Source of the DNA: Muscardinus avellanarius
Lineage: Eukaryota > Chordata > Mammalia > Rodentia > Gliridae
Reading direction: 5' to 3'
DNA length: 64,000 bases
Assembly: GCA_963383645.1 (NCBI GenBank)
Contig: OY726564.1
Span: 113,386,040 to 113,450,039 of the forward strand
A program made the translations under genes and the position numbers. Below the pieces are notes generated by a model. That model did no database searches. It saw only the letters and a list, made by a program, of their open reading frames with translations, and was not told the origin of the DNA. Positions 1 through 12,053 of this stretch are shown piece after piece (position 1 is the stretch's first letter; every line of letters begins with the position of its first letter).

Positions 1-506
1 GGGAAGGTGTCTGTCAACAGAGGAATGGATCACAAAAGGGTGTGTCCACGTAATGGAATTTTAGGCAACCAAATTTCCATTTGCAGGCACACAGTGGAAC
101 TCTACTGGGCCATAAAAAGAACAAAATTAAGTCATTTGCAGGAAAATAAATGAACTGAGAATATTGTGCTCAGTAAGAACAGCTGGTCTCAGAAAGTCAA
201 GGCTCAGATGTTCTCTCTCAAATATGGAAGCCAGAGAGCCATTGAGACGTCAGGTGAGCGAGGAGGGAGGCCGGTAGAGCAGTGCAAGGCACCTGGGGAG
301 GAAGGCGGGAGGGAAAAGGGGGCTTGAGGAAGGAAATGGTTCAAATGATGCTATGTCCAGTTATGACGCTACCGACTCTAAGTCTGTCATAAGCACAGGA
401 GGAGGGGGGCGCAGGGATCGGAGGGGACACAGCGGCGCTGCGTGCCTCTGCTGCTCTTACCCTGAACCTCCTCACGATGGATATTGCAATGCACAGATAA
501 AAGTAC
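1..506 (+). mobile_element. L1 3' end fragment (ORF2 tail and 3'UTR)
   Basis: Positions 110-240 resemble the conserved end of L1 ORF2: a cataaaaagaac motif, then catttgcagg, then a cagtaagaa...tcagaaagtc motif. A purine-rich 3'UTR follows, and it ends near 506 with the tail motif gcaatgcacagataaaagta. The frame is broken by several stops. The same tail motif ends the L1 pieces at 1197, 33940 and 60320. Confidence 0.6.
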
Positions 507-837
507 ATATTTTAAAAGAGGAGGCATTCCTTTCTCCGTAACTCGGAGAGATTTTACAAGCGCTGAGCAAACCCAAGAATTAAAAAATAAATAAACTAGG
601 GAAGAGTTGCATCCAAGAAAAATGTCCTTTGCTTAGTACGATCTTATCATTTTAAATGAGAAAATGTGAGGTATTTAACATGCTTTTAAAATGGTTTAAG
701 CATTTAAACATCTTCCTCAAAGAAGAGGACCCTATTGTGTATTATTTACTTGTTTTATTTTATTTTGTTCGTACTAGAATGGACCCAAGGTCATTCTACC
801 TCCAAGTTACAACCCTAGTCTTTCTTGTATTTTTTTA

Positions 838-953
838 AATTATTTTGAAACAGAGTCTCACTAAGTTGCTGAACCTGGCCTTGAACCTCTGATCCTCCTG
901 TCTCAGCCTCCTAAGTACTAGGTTTTAATAGGTGTGTGCCAGCACAACCGGCT
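838..953 (-). repeat. B1 SINE monomer
   Basis: Reverse complement of a B1 left half only: gaaacagagtctcactaag, then cctcctgtctcagcctcc, then the degraded end gtgccagcacaaccggc. No ID half is visible. Confidence 0.75.
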
Positions 954-959
954 CTTTTA

Positions 960-1199
960 TGTATTTTAAATGCCAAATGAAGGATGTTTTGATTTCAAGA
1001 CTGCAAAGGTGCTAAATGTGCCCTAAGAGGCATCATGCATCCTCTTTAGAGGCAGCACGTAGGTGTCTTGGAATGGAAGCCAGGCAGGAGTCTTCCCGTG
1101 GAGAGGGGCCTGATTAAGCCAAAGCACAGGGGTAGAGACATGTGGGTTTGTACCACTTTAAGCCTCACTGTAATGCACAATTACAATGCACCAATAAAA
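960..1199 (+). mobile_element. L1 3'UTR fragment
   Basis: A GA-rich stretch ends with aatgcaccaataaaagt, the same tail (with an AATAAA signal) that ends other L1 3' ends in this window. It may belong with the fragment at 1-506, split by the B1 insertion. Confidence 0.45.
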
Positions 1200-1208
1200 G
1201 TCTAAAAT

Positions 1209-1416
1209 AGCTAGGTGTGGTGGCACACGCTTGTAATCCCAGTACTTGGGAGGCTGAGACAGGAGGATCACAGGTTCTTGGTCAGCCTCAGCTACTTAGT
1301 GAGGCCCTCGGCAACTTAGTGAGACCCTATTTCAAAATAAAGAATAAAAAATAGGGCTGGAGGTAGAGCTCAGAGTTAGAATGCCCCCGAGTTCAATCCC
1401 CAATACCATAAAAATA
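1209..1416 (+). repeat. B1-dID SINE
   Basis: Complete dimer. The B1 half starts ggtgtggtggcacacgcttg and the ID half is gggctggaggtagagctcag to ccccaatacc. It is a few percent diverged from the younger copies. Confidence 0.85.
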
Positions 1417-2157
1417 AGTCTAATAAGACAGAGACAAAGACAGACAGGCAGACGAGGCCAGAAGAGGTCAAAAGACAATGAAGCCGTAAGATGCAGGAGG
1501 CAGGTAATTCCCTAACAACTGTGACACCCTCTCCCGAGGCACCTCCGGGATAAATCCAGCCTAAGGATATGAAGACCAGGCAGGAGGAAAAGATGCCTGG
1601 CAGTTTACACATTTATATTTTTAAAGAGCTACATTAAAATCATTACCAAAAAGGAAAAAGCAATTTAAATGCAGCTTCATTCTCTGTCCCTTTTTTAAAA
1701 TTCTTGTTTCTCATTCCACTGAAAAATACACACAGATAAATCACATGAAATAACTGAAATAAAAAGATAATAAGAAAAAGGGACACCCACGGAAACAGTT
1801 GTAAAAGCCAGATGACAATTTATCTGTATTTACTCACTTTTAAGGCTAAGGACAAAACAAAAACAAAAATAAAAATCAACCGGGCTGAGTTTTCATTAAC
1901 CCGTTTTTTTACCCACTGACTGAATCCAATCTCAGAAAGATAATTAAAGTGGGCATAGGGATGGGCATTTGGTTAAAATTTTAATAACAGAATAAGATAA
2001 AGAATTACGCTTTGGAAAAACACATATCCTGCACAAAGTCCCTCAGATACTTGGCTTGCTGTTACCGTGAAGCCTAGAACACCACGTGGAAAGCGTCGGC
2101 GAGAGGGGACGGCAGACACCGCTTGAGGGGAACAGAGGAAGAGAAGAGGGGACCTAC

Positions 2158-2300
2158 TGCAGCAGGGCTTTGGTCTTCCTGGTGGGGTCTTCCGGTTTGA
2201 AGTTTTTATAGGCTTCTACTTCGTGTTCTATGGAGAGCAGCTGGCCCTGCAGCTTGTTCCTGAAGTTGGGCAGGGTATCTCGAATGTGGTTTGTAAGTTG
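2158..2300 (-). CDS. DNM3: Dynamin 3, exon 7 (residues Q284-Q331)
   Basis: Coding exon of 143 nt. The acceptor reads TTTATTTAG just above 2300 and the donor is GTAGGT at 2157-2152. The translation opens [18 protein letters not shown], includes [12 protein letters not shown] and ends KTKALLQ, with the last Gln codon split as CA|G into exon 8. Phase agrees with exon 6, which ends on a complete codon. It encodes the end of the GTPase domain and the next helices, which form the bundle-signalling element and the start of the stalk; these relay nucleotide state to the assembly interface. HEVEAY rather than the KEVEEY of dynamin 1 supports DNM3. Reading through the donor would meet a TAG at once, so the GTAGGT donor is the only sensible choice. 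Confidence 0.96.
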
Positions 2301-2951
2301 CTAAATAAAACAAAATCATGCACATGTCCGTCAGGCTCAAGGTCAAGGCGTGAATCACCCTTCCCCTAATCTCCCGCAACCTTGGAGATCTCCACACATT
2401 TGAGACCCTGTGGCAGACAGCGGGCAGGAGCACCAGCCCTTCCCTCCCTGCCCCTGGTTGATGCTCCAGCTCGCTTCAAAGTCACTACGCCCTTGGGTTC
2501 TCTCTGCAACCGCTGACCCTAATGAGGCTGCCCAGTACCTCCGCAGCACGGATTGACTTATCCCATCTCCAACCTTGCAGAAAGGAACTTGAAGTTAGAA
2601 TGTGGTCGAAGCAAAGGAAGCCAGGAGTCCCGGGTGCCGCCTGAGGTTGTCAAGACCTAATGGATCAACACACAGGGAGTCCCGAGTGCCGACCAACTGG
2701 ACTCGGCAGCTTGGCAGGTGCTTCCTGACTCTGCTGCCTCTGAGCCCCACTCCAAGTCTGGCTGGTCTCTGGCCTTCAAGAATTAAATTCCAGGACAGAG
2801 TGAGGGGGAGTTCTCTCTGCTATTGATAACTGCCTGACCACTGACCACGTGCTTGGCATTTCCTGTGAGATCACCTTCCAGCTCAAGATCAGGGCGATGA
2901 AAACTTCTGTAGGAACTTGTCTAACAGGACCCAATTAATAATAAAGCAGGA

Positions 2952-3094
2952 AACTGGGCGTGGTGGCACATGCTTGTAATCCCAGAATTTGGGAGGCTCA
3001 GACAGGAGGATCGCAGTTCGTGAAAAATAAAAATAAAAAGGGCTGAGGATGTAGCTCAGAGGTAGAAACTGAGATCACTCCCCAGTACTGAAAA
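2952..3094 (+). repeat. B1-dID SINE, internally deleted
   Basis: The B1 start actgggcgtggtggcacatg runs to ggatcgcagttcgtg and then jumps to the linker and an ID half. The second half of the B1 monomer is missing. Confidence 0.75.
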
Positions 3095-3371
3095 CAAGCA
3101 AGGTTGAGATATGAAACCACATTGTTCAACTCTTTGCTTATGCAGTTAAAAAATTCTAAATTATGATCTTCTTGAACTGTTTAAGTAATATATGCATGTT
3201 CAAGAGAAAAAGATAAAAATTAATATTGACTTTGTAGACACATAGGACAAAACTAATTTAAAAGTAAGAATAAATATACTCAGAGGGTCACTGAAGAAGC
3301 GATTTTAAACCATCAGTATGTGTACCCGAGTCTACCTAAAGATAGCTACTTGATAAATCTATACTTATTGA

Positions 3372-3572
3372 AGCCGGGCGTGGCAGTGCACATTTGTAAT
3401 CCCAGCGAGAGGCTGAGACAGGAGGATCTCAGTTCGTAGTCTCAGCTACTTAGTGAAGTTCTTTGCAACTCAGTGTGACCCTGTTTTAAAATAAAGAATA
3501 AAAAATAGAACTAGGGGTACAGCGTGGAGGTAGAATGCCCCTGGGCTCCATCCCCAGTACTGCCAAAAAAAA
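3372..3572 (+). repeat. B1-dID SINE
   Basis: Both halves are present: gccgggcgtggcagtgcac to the ID half ending ccccagtactgcc and a short A-tail. Confidence 0.85.
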
Positions 3573-3719
3573 TCGATAGTTATTTAATGTCAATACTTCA
3601 AAACGATATTCTTCCCCTGTGCACAGGTGTGAGTGGTTACTGGCTCTGAGCTGTGTTGCTGCTACACCCATGAAGCAGGAAACAATGAAAGGGAGAGGAC
3701 TTTGTTCCCAGCAGCAATG

Positions 3720-3890
3720 TCAAGAGTGCACACTACTTGGGAGGCTGAGACAGGAGGATCACAGGTTCGAGGCCAGCCTGAGCAACTCAGTGAGGTCCTG
3801 TCTCAAAATTTATAGATAAATAAAAAAGGCTGGGGGATAATTCAATGATAGAGCACCCTTGGGTTCAATCCCCAGTACCACTAAAATAAA
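3720..3890 (+). repeat. B1-dID SINE, 5' truncated or degraded
   Basis: Starts within the B1 half (ctacttgggaggctgagac) and continues through an ID half ending ccccagtaccac. Confidence 0.75.
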
Positions 3891-4179
3891 CACGTAAATA
3901 AATAAAATAGAGAGAGACAGACAAGGACCCGAGTCCTAGAGTAACAGCAACAATGAAAAACCAGCAACCATCCAAACAGTCGGGAGGACGGGTAAGTGGT
4001 AAAACACCTGGTTCCCACCGCAGTAAAGCCCACTCTGTTTTCTAAAGCACTTCCTTCTTTTGCTTCCAAGACCCCAGGCTCCTCTAACTTTTCTCTTAAC
4101 CACTAGGATGTACCTTCTCCGTCTACCTTGTCAAGTCGTCCTCTTTGTCAGGCTGGGGATGCGGACATTTCTCAAACCT

Positions 4180-4900
4180 GGAGCCTCAGGCTCTTCTTAG
4201 TTAATTCTCTGACCTCTCTTAAAGCAACCACTGCCCCTGCACCACCACCAGCACCACCGCCATCCATGATTTTGACGGATCTGTAAACCCGGCAGCTTCT
4301 ACAATGTTGTTACCACCAGGCTCTCTGCGCTGGGCATCTGGAGTGGACCACTGGCTTGATTTTCTTCCAGGATGTGTCCAAGACACTTCATTCTCAACAT
4401 ATCCCAAATCAGGTCCCTGAGTCCCTGATCTTCCCCACCTTGCTGGCTTCTAACAGACTGGAGCTTGGGAGCGATCCTGACTCTAACCTCATCGAGTCCA
4501 CCTCCAAGATCTCAGTTGTCCTAAATATCCCTAAAACCTTTTTTTTTCCATCTCCCACAGGCCCTGAGACCTAGTCACCATAATTTTTTATCACCTTTAC
4601 TCAACTGGTCTTTCCAGTTTTGTTCCTAACTGGTCTGCTCCTAATCTTCCTGTCCGCAATATCATGTATCTTATTTTAAACCCACCGATCATTTTCCTAA
4701 TCATTTCTCCTAAATAATCCCCCATTGCTCTGCAGATAAGAGCTGAAATCCTTAATCTGGCCAACAGACATCACGGGACCCAACTGAACGGCGCCTCCCT
4801 GGCTTCCTCCCTTCTTCCCTGCCGCCCAGACACAACGGCGTTCTTCCAGCTCTCCACACTGGCAGGCCTTGCCCTGGTCTTTCTATAGAAACTGCCCCTC
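4180..4900 (+). mobile_element. Ancient LINE relic, L2-like
   Basis: A pyrimidine-rich stretch with phrases typical of the L2 reverse-transcriptase/3' region: aactggtctgctcctaat, tcattttcctaatcatttc, a block like 'ctgcagataagagctgaaatcc', then tctccacactggcaggcc. Strongly diverged with no open frame. Assignment is by remembered consensus and could be another old LINE. Confidence 0.45.
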
Positions 4901-5320
4901 AGGGTCAGAGGTATTAGTACACATTAAATCAGTAAAAATAATTATCCTTGTTTCGAATGTCACATAAGGTCTTCAACACATGGGAGAGTGGTTATGCAAA
5001 AGGGCGAGCCCTTCAGTACAACATGCATTCAACGCACTCAACCAGGATCCAGTACATCAAAACTTAGAGGTCGCTGTGGTGAATCAAATGGCCAGTTGTC
5101 TTCTTCCATTTTTCTAGTGTTCAAATCCGAGTTTCTTTCAAACTTTATCTTTTAGTGATTTCCTCTAAGATTCCTTCGGGTCTCTATAGTTTTCTCAGGC
5201 CACTACAGGCTGGACAGCAGTTGTCTAAAAAGAGCTTTCTCAATGTTAAGTGTCTCGACAGAGTGTTACGGCTCTTGCGTGACAAACCAGTGCTTCCTCT
5301 CTAAAATATATTCACATTTT

Positions 5321-5528
5321 GTGTGTGTGTGGTACTAGGGGTGGAGCCCAGAGGCTTTTCTACCTCCGAGCTATACTCCCAGACCTATTTTATACTTTAT
5401 TTGGAAACAGGGTCTCACTAAGTTGCTGAGAGCCTCACTAAGTAGCTGAGGCTGGCTTCGAACCTGCGTGATTCTCCTGTCTCCGCCTCCCAAGCGCAGG
5501 GATTACAAGCGTGCACCACCACGCTGGC
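5321..5528 (-). repeat. B1-dID SINE
   Basis: ID half (ggtactaggggtggagccca to ctatactcccagacc), linker, then the B1 half ending caccaccacgctggc. Confidence 0.88.
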
Positions 5529-5960
5529 TTATCTTCACGTCTTAAAATGATACAACCAAGTGCTGCCTCAGAGCTTCCACATGCTCTTACCCTTAATTAA
5601 AAAGCGTAAACTCCACAGACGTCTGCATTGTGTCACTTAAAAGAAAAAGTGCACTGCTGCTTTTTATTTCCTAAAACTTCCTCAGCTACGTCTAAATGTT
5701 TCAGGTCCCACGTCACTTAAGGTGACAGGCTTACTGGTCCCCTCGAGGCACTCACATCAGAACGCTCATTTGCCGCTGATTGACTAAGCTCACAGAGAAA
5801 GAGCGGGAACATAACTACTGAGAATATTTACCAGGAAGCTGCTCGCCATGGAACGTCAGTGTCAACCAAACCAGACGGGGGCCTGTACGCAGTGACAGTG
5901 ACACCGCTGTGATCTCAACTCCAAGAGAGGAAGAGATATATACAGCCAACTATGTGCACT

Positions 5961-5962
<2 letters not shown>

Positions 5963-6006
<44 letters not shown>
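5963..6006. repeat. (GT)n microsatellite
   Basis: About 22 perfect GT units, then a few TTTG units, directly at the tail side of the SINE at 6017-6213. Confidence 0.95.
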
Positions 6007-6009
<3 letters not shown>

Positions 6010-6016
6010 TTTGTTG

Positions 6017-6213
6017 CAGTACTGGGGATGGAACCCAGGGACATTTTACCTCTGAGTTACACCCCCAGTCCTGTTTTTTAGTCTTTATTTTGAAACAGGG
6101 TCTCACTGAGTTGCGAAGGGCCTCACTAAGTAGCTGAGGCTGGCCGCGAACCATGATCGTCCTGTCTCAGCCTCCCAAATGCTGGAATTACAAGCGTGCG
6201 CACCATGCCCGGC
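6017..6213 (-). repeat. B1-dID SINE
   Basis: ID half starts cagtactggggatggaaccc; the B1 half ends gcgcaccatgcccggc. Confidence 0.88.
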
Positions 6214-6237
6214 TGCACTGGTTTTGGGTGGGTTTTT

Positions 6238-6441
6238 TTGTTTGTTTGTTTGTTTGTTTTGTTTTGTTTTTTGGTGGTCCTGGGGTTCCTGGAAGCCCTT
6301 CTACCTCTGGGCTACACTCCCAGACCTATTTTTACAGTGTTTTATTTGGAAACAGGGTCTCCGGCTGGCTTCGAACCTGCGTGATCCTCCTGTCTCTGCC
6401 TCCCAAGCGCGGGGATTACAGCGTGCGCCACCACGCCCGGC
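6238..6441 (-). repeat. B1-dID SINE, young subfamily
   Basis: A (TTTG)n-rich tail at 6238-6270, then tggtggtcctggggttcctg, the subfamily signature with a changed ID B-box region. The B1 half ends gtgcgccaccacgcccggc. Confidence 0.88.
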
Positions 6442-6739
6442 TGCACTGGGGTTTTAAGGAAGACGTGTATACAGATTATGGGGTGGGGTGGGCAGAAGGC
6501 CCAACTCCAGTTCTATTTCTTTTGCAGAAATGGGTTACCCAAAAAGTGCTTCAGATTAGTGGGTTTCACTGATTACTTAATGAAGACTTGTTTTGAAGAC
6601 TTTAAGAAACAAATGAATTCTATTAAAAAAAACCATTAAAATATTTTTTAACACAAAGTTTAACTTAACCATTACATGTTGGTATTTGGAAAGCAGATCC
6701 CAAGAAACCAACTTTTCAAACCTACACAAGCTTTTCTTT

Positions 6740-6795
6740 TCCTTCCTTCCTTCCTTCCTTCCCTCCTTCTCTCCTTCCCTCCTTTTCTTTCATTC
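6740..6795. repeat. (TTCC)n-rich pyrimidine tract
   Basis: Imperfect TTCC units that adjoin the tail side of the SINE at 6816-7012. Confidence 0.85.
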
Positions 6796-6815
6796 TTCTT
6801 TTTTTTATTTTTCCT

Positions 6816-7012
6816 ATGGTACTAGGGCTCAAACCTAGGGCATTCCACCTCTGAACTACAACCGTAGCCCTTTTTAATTCTTATTTTGTATTGAAACAGG
6901 GTCTCACTAGGTTGCTGAGAGTTTTGCTAAATTGCTGGGGCTGGTCTCAAATCCTCCTGTCTCAGCCTCCTGGGTACTGGGATTGCAGGCATGTGTCACT
7001 GCACCTGGCTAA
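6816..7012 (-). repeat. B1-dID SINE
   Basis: ID half tggtactagggctcaaacct, linker, then a B1 half ending gtcactgcacctggct. Confidence 0.85.
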
Positions 7013-7279
7013 GTTAAACTCCTTAGGACCACTCCATCTCGTTGGTGAATACGTGCTCAGATGTCCAGCCCTGTTCATGTTCCGGAATAAGTACGCGTCT
7101 CTGCTTTGGTCACTGGCTCTTCAATAATAATAAGGTAAATACAATTCATTGAGAAGAATACTTGCGTAGCTCTATGTATTCACATTCATTTAAGCTGAAT
7201 GTTTTAGCTTTGAAAAAAATAAATTCCAGTAGTCTACACATTTAATAAACGTTCTTGTTGCTTGAAAGAACATCTTTAC

Positions 7280-7440
7280 CTGATTAAGGACCTTCTGAAG
7301 GTGCGGGGTCCCCATACGGTCGGCGATATGTCTGTAAGCCGGATGTGAAAGAAAAAATTTCCTTTCGGCCAACATGGCCGCCTTGATGTCCTTCTTCCCG
7401 TCTATGTCCTTCTGGCTCCTGTTGACCACCCCCACGTAAC
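7280..7440 (-). CDS. DNM3: Dynamin 3, exon 6 (residues G230-Q283)
   Basis: Coding exon of 161 nt with acceptor GTTTCAG above 7440 and donor GTAAAG below 7280. It completes the split Gly230 codon and reads [17 protein letters not shown], then [19 protein letters not shown], ending LQKVLNQ. NRSQ (236-239) is the dynamin G5-type guanine-recognition element, and the QKDIDGKKD segment is the dynamin-specific loop that lines the dimer interface of assembled G domains. Ile-Lys-Ala-Ala-Met and [15 protein letters not shown] fit DNM3 rather than DNM1. Phase joins exons 5 and 7 exactly. Confidence 0.97.
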
Positions 7441-8116
<676 letters not shown>

Positions 8117-8349
8117 TCACGCACTGTAGAGACTGTGTGTCTCCAGGCGAGAAGGAAAGCTCAGATTCCTGGGCCTTTCCCTGGTCCTCTTTCTTACTTG
8201 GCTTCTAATCTCCCGTCACCCCACTCTGGTGAATTTCTACTGATAGGGAAGACAGTTGCGAAACCACCCATCTGTATGTAAGATAACTTTCCATCCAAGA
8301 GAGAAAAACAAACATCCGTATCACAAAAATACTTCTAAATATGGTCAGA

Positions 8350-8800
8350 TCTCTTAACCACAGGGATGTGTTCTGAAAAAAATGCGCTATTAGATTTCAT
8401 CATTTTGCCAACGTCATAGAATGTATATATGTAAGGCTAAATGGTATAGATCAATCTCTGAATGAGCTTTTTAATGTTTAAAAGTATGGTGTGGCAAATG
8501 CGTAAGCTAGTAACAGTCATGTGTCATCATTATCTGGCATTGGGTGTTACACATAATTCTATGTGCTGTGCTTTCATATGACTAGCAGCAAAACTGGCTT
8601 GTTTATACCACAGACACATAATAATAATTATGCGTTGATATGATGATGATAGTAATACACTGCACCGCAGTGCTGATAGCTATGATGTCATGAGGAAGTC
8701 CTCAGCTCTACGACAGTCTTGTGGGACCCCCATCACGTCCACGCAGCCTCTCACAGATCGAATGTCCTGTGTCGCTCGTGGCAGTGGAGGGGCTTATTCT
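8350..8800 (+). mobile_element. Fossil Tigger-type (Tc1/mariner) DNA transposon
   Basis: Diverged match in my memory to a non-autonomous Tigger-family element: cacagggatgtgttctgaa, then ggctaaatggtatag, later cttgtgggacccccatcacg and agatcgaatgtcctgtg near the end. The middle contains the ttctatgtgctgtgctttcat segment. The subfamily is uncertain and no transposase frame remains. Confidence 0.5.
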
Positions 8801-9091
8801 TGGATCACACGTCAATGGTAACTGTGCACTTTAACTTGTCTCCAAAGTACTCTACCTACTATGGCTGCCTTAAAGTGCTATGCATTACTTTATTCAAAGC
8901 AAACAGACAAGTCAGCTCTGCATGAACTGGTGGTGGACAGTGTGTCATACGCTAGGAATATGACTGATCCGTTCCTGAGGACTTGAAGTCAAAGAAATGA
9001 GAAGAAAAGTCAGGTACAGGACGGAGCTACCACCAAGAATCAACCCGTAAGTCCCGTGGCACTCACTTTTCTTAGAAAAGGAAATATGGTT

Positions 9092-9235
9092 TAATGGACA
9101 GACGGCCAAGTGATGAATGAGGAGCCTTGGAGTTTTGCCCAAAGGCAAGTCACTTAATCTCTGGGTCTGTTTTCTTCATCTGAGAAATAATGAGCGGGAG
9201 CCTATGATCGCTGAGCTTTCCCCCAGTAATAATTA
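9092..9235 (+). repeat. MIR SINE
   Basis: Classic MIR middle: aggcaagtcacttaatctct, then gtctgttttcttcatctgag and aataatgagcgggagcct. Old and diverged. Confidence 0.7.
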
Positions 9236-9427
9236 ACATAAGAAGCTGGCTTTCTATGTAGCACATCAGATACATGGTATTTGTCATTGTTTTCTTCATT
9301 GGGTGAAATGGAAACTATTTGCCTAATGAGTCATAATTACTAAGGTCATTTCTTTGGACTTCCAGTTGAACAGTTACTAAACACACAGATTTCAATTTTC
9401 AACTTGAAACTACTCCAAAATAATAAT

Positions 9428-9612
9428 GTCTAATATTTATTAAGCCTGCTATGGCTTTTTATAAATGGTTCATGTCTGGATTCTTCTAATCCTAAGAAAC
9501 AGCCCGACTATAAATTTTTGAAAATTTGAGAGACTATCCTGCCTAAAATCATATATAGGCAGTGGATCCAGGCAATCTTGGCTAACAGCCTATACTTTTA
9601 CCAATACACTGC
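9428..9612 (+). repeat. MIR SINE, 3' part
   Basis: Starts taatatttattaagcctgct, has tcttctaatcctaagaaaca, and ends cttttaccaatacactgctt, the usual end of a MIR-type element. Confidence 0.55.
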
Positions 9613-9615
9613 TTT

Positions 9616-9765
9616 ATTCAGTATATATATGAATGAATATATATGTGAATGAATATATCTATATGAATGAATATATAATACATATGAATATATGAAGCAA
9701 TATATAATCTATATATAGTATACATGGATATAATAGTTATATAACATTATATATACTGCAAAAGG
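9616..9765. repeat. AT-rich minisatellite-like tract
   Basis: Irregular repeats of ATATATGAATGA-like units with long TATATA runs. Confidence 0.75.
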
Positions 9766-10228
9766 ATATGTAAATGTGTGCTTAAACCAAACAAGTCAGA
9801 GAGAATGGGAGAGGACTATATAAAACATTTGAAAATGGACACCCCAAAGGATGACTGATGGCTAACTTAACAGACCAGAAAAGGCAGAAAATTGAATCAA
9901 GGAAACCAATCACAGGAGAAGCCCAGACGCTGATAATTAATTTTACAGCATTTGAGGAGGCTCACGTCCTAAATGATGAGGTCTGCCTTCCTCGGTCCAG
10001 CTCCTAATCTGGCTTCAAGACAGAACAGGATGGCAGCATTACCTGCCCTAGTCCACATGCCCCAAGTGAGAGGATTCTGTGTGTGGAGATTGGCCATTAC
10101 AAGAGAAAAACATAGATGCTGACTTTCAGAAGAGCCACAATCAACATCCTGCTGGGAAGTCTACTACCCAATAAGCAAACACACCTCACTTTTGAGCCTC
10201 CTGTCACCTATTAACCTTTCATCTTGAA

Positions 10229-10418
10229 CTTTTTTTTTTTTTTTTTTTTTTTTTTGGTGGTGCTGGGGTTCCTGGAAGCCCTTCTTACCTCCGGGCTACA
10301 CTCCCAGACCTATTTTTACATTTTTATTTGGAAACAGGGTCTCCTAAGCCAGCGCCGCGGCTGGCTTCGAACCTGCGCGATCCTCCTGTCTCTGCCTCCC
10401 AAGCGCGGGGATTACAAG
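10229..10418 (-). repeat. B1-dID SINE, young subfamily, 5' truncated
   Basis: A run of about 26 T (the A-tail of the minus copy), then ggtggtgctggggttcctgg. The B1 half stops at ggggattacaag, missing the first 20 or so bases of the element. Confidence 0.88.
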
Positions 10419-10439
10419 CTTTAAACGAACAACCATGAA

Positions 10440-11000
10440 GATTCTCTGAAACTGAAATGCTCAACTTTGTAAGGTAGAAAACTGGAAAAAAACAAAGTTA
10501 TTGCAAATTGCAAAAGAAAACTTTATTATTTTCATTCAAACTTAAGAGAAAAATGAAATCATCGTATTCATAGAACAAGAACAGAATGCAATAAAAAGAA
10601 ATATTCAAACAAAAAATCTCAATAACTAAATATACAAGAGCAGAAATGAAAATGTTAACAGAATGGTTGCAAGAAGTTAAGGAATCTCCCAGAAAACAAA
10701 AGAAAAAGGACAAAAAAATGGGAAAGGAAAAAACATTTTTAATAGCTACAGAAATGATCATGAAGATTCAATATCTGAAGAACTCATTCCAGAAAGAAAA
10801 TATCAGGAAAAAAAGTTAGAGGGTAGGAGATATCCTATTCAAGAAAATGTCCTATTAATAACAGATATGAATTTATAAATTGAATGAACTCACCGGGTAT
10901 CCAATACAAAATGAAAACACACATACACAATTTATCATATTATTTAAGGTTTCAGAATACTAGGAACATATTAAAAAAAAGAGCCTGAAAACCGCCCAGA
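10440..11000. other. A-rich unassigned interval
   Basis: Adenine-rich on the plus strand with many short lysine-type codons (a frame with gaagaactcattccagaaag). It could be a very old L1 ORF1 relic, but no diagnostic motif was found. Confidence 0.3.
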
Positions 11001-11024
11001 TACATTTTTAAAAAGTCACATAAG

Positions 11025-11228
11025 CTGGGCCTGGTGGTGCACACCTGTAATCCAGTACTTGGGAGGTGGAGACAGGAGAATCACAGGTATGGGACAGCCT
11101 CAGCAATTTAGTGAGGCTCTGATCAACCTAGTGAGACCCTGTTTCAAATATAAAAAATAAAATAGGCCTGGGGGTGTAGCTCAGAGGTATAATGCCCTGG
11201 GGTTCAACCCCAATACCACAAAAATAAA
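11025..11228 (+). repeat. B1-dID SINE
   Basis: aagctgggcctggtggtgca to ggttcaaccccaataccac with a short A-rich tail. Confidence 0.85.
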
Positions 11229-11302
11229 TATAAAAAATAAATAAAGTCACATAGAAAGGATTGCGAATCACTATCACATCAGTCCTCTCAGAATCAAACT
11301 AG

Positions 11303-11502
11303 AGCCGGGCGTGGTGGCGCATGCTTGGAATCCCCGCACTTGGGAGGCAGAGACAGGAGGATCGCGCAGGTTCGAAGCCAGCCGCGCTGCCTTAGGAGAC
11401 CCTGTTTCCAAATAAAAATGTAAAAATAGGTCTGGGAATGTAGCCCGGAGGTAGAAGGGCTTCCAGGAACCCCAGTACCACCAAAAAAAACCCAAAAAAA
11501 AA
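11303..11502 (+). repeat. B1-dID SINE, young subfamily
   Basis: gccgggcgtggtggcgcatg, B box caggttcgaagccagcc in the B1 half, then the changed ID end gggcttccaggaaccccag and an A-rich tail. A repeat of AATCAAACTAGA lies at 11292 and 11502, consistent with a target-site duplication. Confidence 0.9.
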
Positions 11503-12024
11503 TCAAACTAGACATGTAAAACAAAAGAGCAATGTTTTCAAGCTTTTGAGGAGAAATTATTTTCTTATCTAGAATTCTAAATTATCAGTACATGCAGCAG
11601 TTAAAAAAAAAAAAACATACATTCAGACTTGCAAATTCCCAATATGTCTCCCTCCCTTTCTCATTATCTTAGGTAGAGTTGTTGAAGATTCTGTTCCCAA
11701 AACAAAAGAGCGACTGAGAAAGCGGAAGACATGAGACCCAGGAAGCAGAGATGCAGCCAAGAAAGGGAGAGAATTTTCAGGATGGTGTTTGTTCAGGACA
11801 GCCCAGAGCAAAGCTAAGAGAGGGACCGATACCCAGGACCTGCTGGAATATGAGGGTGCAGAGTCCTGGACAGGCAGATGCCTTCCTCTACACACACATG
11901 AATGAAAGTGGCAGACTACATAATGCCCCATCTCTTAAGGGTGTTACGAGAGCCAGACTGCTGCGGCAGAGGCGGGAAGAACATGGGTTCCAGATATGCA
12001 GAGGACCATGCTAGCGAGCAAGCA

Positions 12025-12053
12025 GGGGGGGGGGGGGGAGGGAGAGGGAGGGG
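12025..12053 (+). other. G-quadruplex-type motif
   Basis: A run of 14 G, then GGG, GGG and GGGG, separated by loops of 1-3 bases. Confidence 0.7.

Larger units (their letters stand above)
1..2157 (-). other. DNM3 intron 7, partial
   Basis: Intron downstream of exon 7, running off the left edge. The donor GTAGGT is at 2152-2157 read on the minus strand. It holds two L1 3' end fragments, a B1 fragment and a complete B1-dID SINE. Positions 1420-2150 have no repeat I could name. Confidence 0.85.
2301..7279 (-). other. DNM3 intron 6
   Basis: A 4979-bp intron with GT...AG ends: donor GTAAAG below exon 6, acceptor TTTAG above exon 7. It contains seven SINE copies and an L2-like relic. Positions 2301-2950, 4900-5320 and 5530-5960 show no repeat I recognise. 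Confidence 0.9.
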
